A program made the translations under genes and the position numbers. 64,000 nt of DNA from Streptomyces dangxiongensis (GTDB taxonomy: Bacteria; Actinomycetota; Actinomycetes; Streptomycetales; Streptomycetaceae), in contig NZ_CP033073.1 of NCBI RefSeq assembly GCF_003675325.1, positions 7,006,001 through 7,070,000 of the forward strand, given 5' to 3'. The notes under the pieces were generated by a model. It did not search any database. It was not told where the DNA came from and worked only from the letters and a program-made list of their open reading frames with translations. Position 1 is the first letter of the stretch. Each line of letters opens with the position of its first letter. This document shows, in pieces, positions 57,157 through 64,000 of this stretch.

Positions 57157-60100
57157 TGGAAGACTCGGCCACGGCCGACAAGCTCCGCGACTACCTCAAG
57201 CGGGCCACGACCGAGCTGGAGCGCAGCCGCCGCCGCGTACGCGAGCTGGAGGAGCAGGACCGCGAGCCCGTCGCCGTCATCGGCATGGGCTGCCGCTACC
57301 CGGGCGGGGTGCGCACCCCCGAGGACCTGTGGCGGATCGTCGACGAGGGCACCGACGTCGTCACCGAGTTCCCCACCGACCGCGGCTGGGACGTCGAGGC
57401 GATCTACGACCCCGAGCCCGGCGCCCCCGGCAAGTCCTACGTCCGCCACGGCGGGTTCCTGCACGACGCCGCCGAGTGCGACCCCGCCTTCTTCGGCATC
57501 AGCCCCAAGGACGCGCCCGGGACCGACCCGCAGCAGCGGCTGCTGCTGGAGGTCGCCTGGGAGGCCTTCGAACGGGCCGGCATCGACCCCACCACGGTGA
57601 AGGGCACCCCGACCGGCGTCTTCGTCGGCCTGATGCACCACGACTACATCGGCGGCACCATCTCCGGCAGCATCGTCTCCGGCCGCATCGCCTACACCCT
57701 CGGCCTGGAGGGCCCCGCGGTCACCATGGACACCGCCTGCTCCTCCTCGCTGGTGGCGCTGCACTCGGCGATCCAGTCGCTGCGCAGGGGAGAGTGCTCC
57801 CTGGCGCTGGCGGGCGGCGCCGCCGTCATGGCCAGCCCGGAGATGTTCATCGAGTTCAGCGAGCGCCGCGCGCTGTCCCCCGACGGCCGCTGCCACTCCT
57901 TCTCCGACGACGCGGCGGGCGCCGCCTGGGCCGAGGGCGCCGGCATGCTGCTGGTGGAGCGGCTGTCCGACGCCCTGCGCAACGGGCACGAGGTGCTCGC
58001 CGTCGTCCGCGGCTCGGCCGTCAACCAGGACGGCGCCTCCAACGGCCTGACCGCACCGAGCGGCCCGGCCCAGATCCGGGTCATCCGGCAGGCCCTCGCC
58101 GACGCCCGGCTCGCCCCGCACCACATCGACGCGGTCGAGGCGCACGGCACCGGCACCACCCTCGGCGACCCCATCGAGGCACAGGCCGTCATCGCCGCCT
58201 ACGGGCAGGACCGGCCGGAGAACCGGCCGGTGTGGCTCGGCTCCATCAAGTCCAACATGGGCCACCCGCAGGCCGCGGCCGGCGTCGGCGCCGTCATCAA
58301 GATGGTCATGGCGATGCGCCATGGCACCCTGCCCCGCACCCTGCACGCGGAGAAGCCCTCCACCGCCGTCGACTGGAGCACCGGCGACGTCCGGCTGCTC
58401 ACCGAGTCCCGCCCCTGGGACACCCCCGACGGACGCCCGCGCCGCGCCGGCGTGTCCTCCTTCGGCATCTCCGGCACCAACGCCCACACCATCCTGGAGG
58501 AGGCACCGCCCGTCGAGACGGCACAGCCCGCCCCGGAGCGGGCCGCGCTGCCCGTCGTCCCCTGGGTGCTGTCCGGCAAGGGCGCCGACGCCGTCCAGCG
58601 GCAGGCGGAGCGGCTGCTCGCGGTGGCCGGCGACCTCGACCCGTACGACGTCGGATACTCGCTGGCCACCACCCGCACCGTGTTCACCCACCGGGCCGCC
58701 GTCACCGGCCGCGACCGGGACGAGCTGCTGGCCGGGCTGCGCGCCGTCGCCGACGGCAGCAGGCCCGCCGTGGTGCCTCCCGAACCCGGCCGCCTCGGCG
58801 TGCTGTTCTCCGGGCAGGGCTCCCAGCGCCCGGGCATGGGCCGCACCCTGCACGCCGCGTTCCCGGTGTTCGCCGCCGCCTTCGACGAGACCTGCGCCGC
58901 GTTCGACACCCATCTGGACCGGCCGCTGCGTGAGGTCATGTTCGAGGACACCGACCCCGCCACCGCCCGCCTGAACCAGACCGCGTACACGCAGGCCGCC
59001 CTGTTCACCTTCGAGACCGCCCTGTACCGGCTGCTGGAACACTGGGGCATCCGCCCGGACCTGCTCGCCGGGCACTCCATCGGCGAGGTCGTCGCCGCGC
59101 ACGTCGCCGGCGTCCTAAACCTGAAGGACGCCGTCGCCCTGGTCGCCGCCCGCGGCCGGCTCATGCAGGACCTGCCCGCGGGCGGTGCGATGGTGTCCCT
59201 GCTCGCCGGCGAGGCCGAGGTCACCCCGCTGCTCATCGACGGCGTCGGCATCGCGGCCGTCAACGGCCCGCGCGCGGTGGTGATCTCCGGCGACGAGGAG
59301 GCCGTGCTCGCCGTCGCCGCGCGGGTGGAGAAGTCCACCCGGCTGAAGGTGTCGCACGCCTTTCACTCCCACCGCATGGACCCCATGCTCGACGCGTTCC
59401 GCGAGGTGCTGGCCGGCCTCACCTTCCACGAGCCCGCCCTGCCGGTCGTCTCCGACGTCACCGGCCGCATGGCCGGTGACCTCACCTCGCCCGACTACTG
59501 GGTGCGCCACGTCCGCGAGGCCGTCCGCTTCCACGACGGGGTCACCACCCTGGTCGCCGAGGGCGCCACCCGCCTCCTGGAGGTCGGCCCGGACTCGGTG
59601 CTCACCAACCTGGCCCAGGACACGGTGCCCGAGGTCATCGGCACCCAGCGCCGCGACCGCGCCGAGGACGCCGCCCTCCTCGACGCCGTCTGCCGCCTGC
59701 ACCTGACCGGCACCGGCCCCGACTGGCCGGTGGTGTTCGCCGGCGGCCGCAAGGTCGGCCTGCCCACGTACCCGTTCCGCCGCGACCGGCACTGGGAGGA
59801 CGCTCCCATCCTCCAGGCCGAGCGCTCCGCGGCGGCCCGCGCGGGCGGTGACGCCGCCGACCCGTTCTGGGAACTGGTCCGGGAGCAGGACGTGACCGCC
59901 GTCGCCGCCACCCTCGGCGTCACCGACGAGACGTCCGTCGCCGCCGTCGTACCGGCCCTGGCCGCCTGGCACGAGCAGCGGCAGGCCAACGCCGCGGCCG
60001 ACGGCTGGCGGTACCGCGTCACCTGGGAGCCGCTCGCGCCCGCCGCCACCCCGGCGCGCGGCGGCCACTGGCTGGCCGTCGTCCCCGCCACCGACGACCC

Positions 60101-61909
60101 CTGGACGACCGCCGTCCTGACCGGGCTCACCGAACGGGGCCTCGCCGTCGACACCCTCGCGGTGCCGGACCCGGCCGACCGCACGGAACTCGCCGGACTG
60201 CTCGCCGGCCGGGACGGCGCCGACGGTGTCCTGTCCCTGCTGGCGCCCGCCACCGAACCGGCCGCCACCGCCACCCTCGTCCAAGCCCTCGGGGGACGCC
60301 GGAATCACGGCCCCGCTGTGGTGCGTCACCCGTGACGCCGTCGCCCACGGCACCGCCGCCGCCGTCACCGGGTTCGCCCAGGCCCGGGTGTGGGGCCTCG
60401 GCCGGGTCGCCGCCCTGGAGCACCCAGAACGCTGGGGCGGGCTGGTCGACCTGCCCGCCGCGCCCGGTCCGCAGACCCTCGCCCGGCTGGCCGCCCTGCT
60501 CGGCGACGCAGGCGGCGAGGACCAGGTCGTACTGCGCGAGTCGGGTGCCTACGGCCGGCGCCTGGAGCACGCCCCGGCCCGCGCCGGAACCCCCTGGAAG
60601 CCGTCCGGCACGGTGCTGGTCACCGGGGCCACCGGCGCCGTCGGCACGGCCGTCGCCCGGTGGCTCGCCGCCGAGGGGCGCCGACCACCTGCTGCTGACC
60701 TCCCGGCGGGGCATGGACGCGCCCGGCGCCACCGACCTCGTCCGCGAACTCACCGGGGCCGGCACCCGGGTGACCCTCGCCGCCTGCGACGTCGCCGACC
60801 GCCGGGCGCTGGCCGCGCTGCTGGACTCCGTACCGGCCGAACACCCCCTCACCGCCGTGCTGCACCTGGCCGGCGTCCTCGACGACGGCGTCCTGGACGC
60901 CCTCACCCCCGAGCGGTTCGCCGGTGTCCTCGCACCCAAGGCCGACGCCGCCCGCCACCTGCACGAACTGACCGCGGACCGGGACCTGTCGGCGTTCGTG
61001 CTGTTCTCCTCCCTGACCGCAACCGTCGGCGGCGCGGGACAGGCCGACTACGCCGCCGCCAACGCCTACCTCGACGCCCTCGCCGAACACCGGCGTGCGG
61101 CCGGACTGCCCGCCACCTCGGTGGCCTGGGGACCGTGGGGCGGCGACGGCATGGCCGCCCACGGCACCGTCCGCTCGGCCGCCCGCGCGATGGGCATGTC
61201 GCTCCTCGACCCCGACCGCGCGCTCACCGCACTGCGCCGCGCCCTGGACGGCGGCGACACCACCGTCACCGTCGCCGACGTCGACTGGTCGGTGTTCGCG
61301 CCCGCCTTCACCGCCACCCGGCCCAGCCCCCTGCTGTCCACGCTGCCCGGGGCACGGCCCGGCACGGGCGGCCCCGCCGGGGCGGGCGCGGCCGACGGGT
61401 TCGCCGAGAAGCTCGCCGGCCTCACCGGCGGCGAACGCGACCGCGCCCTCCAGGAGCTGGTGTGCGACCAGGCCGCCGCCGTCCTCGGCTACGGCGGCGC
61501 CGACGCGGTCGAGCCGACCACCGCCTTCCGCGACCTCGGCTTCGACTCCCTCACCTCCGTCGACCTGCGCAACCGGATCAGCGGCGCCGCCGGGGTGCCG
61601 CTGCCGGCCACGCTCATCTTCGACTACGCCACCCCCGCCGCCCTCGCCAAGCACCTGGGCACCGAACTCGCGGGCGCCGGCACCTCCGTGGACTCGGTCC
61701 TCGCCGAACTCGACCGGGTCGCGGCCCGGCTCGGCGACCTCACCGCCGAGGACATCGAACAGGGACGGATCACCACCCGCCTCCAGTCGCTGCTGGGCGA
61801 CCTCGACAAGATCCTCGGCCAGGACGCCGCCGCCGTCGCCGGACGGCTGGAGGAGGCCTCCGCCGACGACGTCTTCGCCTTCATCGACAACGAACTCGGC
61901 TCGGCGTGA
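57156..61909 (+). CDS. Type I polyketide synthase, one module KS-AT-KR-ACP, with two single-base frameshifts
   Basis: About 1583 residues if both shifts are corrected. Docking helix (1-35), KS with C195, AT with S641 (GHSIGE) and malonyl-type HAFH (734-737), KR, ACP (GFDSL near 61537-61551) and docking tail [12 protein letters not shown] are visible. There is no DH or ER, so the product keeps a beta-hydroxyl; the KR has the LDD motif of B-type enzymes. The reading frame moves at a G5 run (60291-60295) and a G4 run (60675-60678); dropping one G at each restores perfect KR sequence. As given, translation stops at 60335 before the KR core. Confidence 0.88.
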
Positions 61910-61976
61910 GGCGACCCTCCCACGACACCCCGGCCGCACCGCAGTCCACCTCTTCGCACAGGAGTGGCGACACCCG

Positions 61977-64000
61977 ATGACCAACGACGAAAAGCTGCTC
62001 TCCTACCTCAAGCGGGTCTCCGCCGACCTGGCCCAGACCCGCCAGCGGCTGCGCGAGGTGGAGACCCAGGACCGGGAACCCATCGCCATCGTCGGGATGA
62101 GCTGCCGCTTCCCCGGCGGCGTGACCACTCCGGAGCAGTTCTGGCGGCTCGTCCACGACGGCACCGACGCCATCGGTGACTTCCCCGACGACCGGGGCTG
62201 GGACATCGACGCGCTCTACGACCCCGACCCGGACGCCACCGGCAAGAGCTACGTCACCCGCGGTGGCTTCCTCACCGACGCGGCCGGGTTCGACCCGGAC
62301 TTCTTCGGCATCAGCCCCCGCGAGGCGGTCGCGATGGACCCCCAGCAGCGGCTGCTGCTGGAGGTGTCGTGGGAGGCTCTGGAACGGGCCCGGATCGCCC
62401 CCGACTCGGTGCACGGCGCCCGGATCGGGGTGTTCGCCGGCACCAACGGCCAGGACTACAAGGACCTGCTGGCCAGAACACCCGAGGACAGCGAGGCCGC
62501 GCTCGGCACCGGCGTGCTGGCCGCCGTGATCTCCGGCCGCATCTCCTACACCCTCGGGCTGGAGGGCCCGGCCGTCACCATCGACACCGCCTGCTCCTCG
62601 GCGCTCGTCGCGGTGCACCTGGCCGTACAGGCGCTGCGCAACAAGGAGTGCGGTCTCGCGCTGGCGGGCGGCGCGACCGTGATGTCCACGCCGGGCAACT
62701 TCATCGCCTTCAGCCGGCAGCGCGGCCTCGCCCCGGACGGCCGCTGCAAGTCCTTCGCGGACGCCGCGGACGGCACCGGCTGGAGCGAGGGCGCCGGCAT
62801 GCTGGTGCTGGAACGGCTCAGCGACGCCCGCCGCAACGGCCACGAGGTGCTGGCCGTCGTCCGCGGCTCCGCCGTCAACCAGGACGGTGCCTCCAACGGC
62901 CTCACCGCCCCCAACGGGCCGTCCCAGCGGCGCGTCATCCGAGCCGCGCTGGCCTCCGCGCGACTCGGGCCCGCCGACGTGGACCTGCTGGAGGCGCACG
63001 GCACCGGCACCACGCTCGGCGACCCGATCGAGGCCCAGGCGTTGCTCGCCACCTACGGCCAGGACCGGCCCGCGGACGCCCCGCTGTGGCTCGGGTCGGT
63101 GAAGTCCAACATCGGGCACACCCAGGCCGCGGCCGGCGTCGCCGGCATCATCAAGGCGGTCATGGCGATGCGGCACCGCGTCCTGCCGCGCACGCTGCAC
63201 GCCGACGAGCCGTCCGGCAAGGTCGACTGGGGGCAGGGCGACGTCCGGCTGCTGACCGGGAACCGGCCCTGGACCGACCCCGGCCGTCCGCGCCGGGCCG
63301 CCGTCTCCTCCTTCGGCGCCAGCGGCACCAACGCGCACACCATCCTGGAGGAGGCCCCCGCCGAGGAACCGGCGGAATCAGAGCCGCGTACGGCGCCTCC
63401 GCTGGTGCCCTGGGTGGTCTCCGGCCGGACCGAGCGCGCCCTGCGGGAGCAGGCCGCCCGGCTGGTCGCCGCCGTCGGCGAGCTGGACCCGGTCGACGTG
63501 GCGCACTCCCTGGCCGCCACCCGCACCGCCCACCCGTACCGGGCCGTGGTCCTCGGCGCCGGCCGCGACGCGCTCCGCACGGCCCTGGCCGGTGTCGCCG
63601 AGGGCGGCCGGGGCGCGGCCTCGGGCCGGGTCCGCAAGGGGCAGACCGCCTTCCTGTTCACCGGGCAGGGCTCGCAGCGCGCCGGCATGGGCCGGGAACT
63701 GCACACCCGCTTCCCGGTCTTCGCCCGCGCCTTCGACGAGATCTGCGCGCTGACCGGTGACCCCGGGCTGCGCGACCTCGTCCTGGGCGACGACCCCGAG
63801 CCGCTCGACCGCACCGCCCGCACCCAGACCGCCCTGTTCGCCTTCGAGGTCGCGCTGTACCGGCTGGTGGAGTCCTGGGGGCTCACGCCCGACTACCTGG
63901 CCGGGCACTCCATCGGCGAGATCGCCGCCGCGCATGTGGCGGGCGTGCTGGACCTGGAGGACGCGACCACGCTGGTGGCCGCGCGCGGCCGGCTCATGCA
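61977..64000 (+). CDS. Type I polyketide synthase, KS-AT..., truncated by the window end
   Basis: The first 674 codons of a third PKS. An N-terminal docking helix ([20 protein letters not shown]) precedes a KS with C206 in DTACSSA and intact EAHGTGT and NIGHTQAA histidines, and the start of an AT with S645 (GHSIGE), suggesting malonyl-CoA. The rest lies outside. It begins 67 bp after the previous PKS with AGGAG about 12 nt before the ATG, so it is probably in the same operon. Confidence 0.92.
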   Translation, partial: MTNDEKLLSYLKRVSADLAQTRQRLREVETQDREPIAIVGMSCRFPGGVTTPEQFWRLVHDGTDAIGDFPDDRGWDIDALYDPDPDATGKSYVTRGGFLTDAAGFDPDFFGISPREAVAMDPQQRLLLEVSWEALERARIAPDSVHGARIGVFAGTNGQDYKDLLARTPEDSEAALGTGVLAAVISGRISYTLGLEGPAVTIDTACSSALVAVHLAVQALRNKECGLALAGGATVMSTPGNFIAFSRQRGLAPDGRCKSFADAADGTGWSEGAGMLVLERLSDARRNGHEVLAVVRGSAVNQDGASNGLTAPNGPSQRRVIRAALASARLGPADVDLLEAHGTGTTLGDPIEAQALLATYGQDRPADAPLWLGSVKSNIGHTQAAAGVAGIIKAVMAMRHRVLPRTLHADEPSGKVDWGQGDVRLLTGNRPWTDPGRPRRAAVSSFGASGTNAHTILEEAPAEEPAESEPRTAPPLVPWVVSGRTERALREQAARLVAAVGELDPVDVAHSLAATRTAHPYRAVVLGAGRDALRTALAGVAEGGRGAASGRVRKGQTAFLFTGQGSQRAGMGRELHTRFPVFARAFDEICALTGDPGLRDLVLGDDPEPLDRTARTQTALFAFEVALYRLVESWGLTPDYLAGHSIGEIAAAHVAGVLDLEDATTLVAARGRLM

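Overview
The window is high-GC actinobacterial DNA, almost certainly Streptomyces. The evidence is extreme third-position GC, frequent GTG and TTG starts, leaderless genes with a TANNNT -10 box 6-7 nt before the start codon, a conservon (cvnABCD) with its cytochrome P450 pair, and a modular type I polyketide synthase.

Left part (about 0-28.8 kb) reads like conserved chromosome. It holds a PLP-dependent cysteine-desulfhydrase-like enzyme, then a translationally coupled conservon (sensor-like ATPase, Roadblock, DUF742, small GTPase) followed by a CYP157-type P450 that lacks the EXXR motif, a CYP154-type P450 and a crotonase. Next come a DeoR regulator, a membrane serine-hydrolase-like protein, a beta-helix/AAA+ fusion, an Rv1733c-type membrane protein, a MOSC/mARC-like protein, a DUF6643 protein, a double TerD protein, a family 2 glycosyltransferase, an Asp/Glu racemase, a PH-like membrane protein, an O-antigen-ligase-like protein, apolipoprotein N-acyltransferase, a Nudix hydrolase, 3-hydroxybutyrate dehydrogenase, a GAF-PucR regulator and an MHS-type transporter.

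Middle part (about 28.8-51.6 kb) is accessory and partly decayed. It has a broken histidine kinase, transposon scraps, a secreted four-cysteine protein with a small partner gene, an acyltransferase-SGNH protein that seems to lack its last membrane helices, and two MarR regulators. A dense signalling cluster (35.2-42.7 kb) encodes three SpoIIE/PP2C phosphatases (one fused to a receiver), a CHASE3-type histidine kinase, a CheY-like receiver and a methanogen-output-domain protein, but no visible RsbW-type kinase or STAS antagonist. An L,D-transpeptidase, an IS3 scrap, a tandem pair of DUF347 (COG4705) membrane proteins, a small zinc-finger protein, a NarL-type two-component pair (kinase frameshifted), FAD-monooxygenase and IS5 remnants and a broken MFS exporter follow.

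Right part (51.6 kb to the end) is the start of a type I PKS cluster made of one-module proteins: KS-AT-DH-KR-ACP, KS-AT-KR-ACP (two single-base frameshifts), and a third KS-AT... protein cut by the window edge. All three AT domains look malonyl-CoA specific. There is no loading module or thioesterase in view, so the assembly line continues outside the window.

Several frameshifts sit in G or C runs and leave conserved coding sequence on both sides. Base-calling errors should be excluded before any of these genes is called dead.
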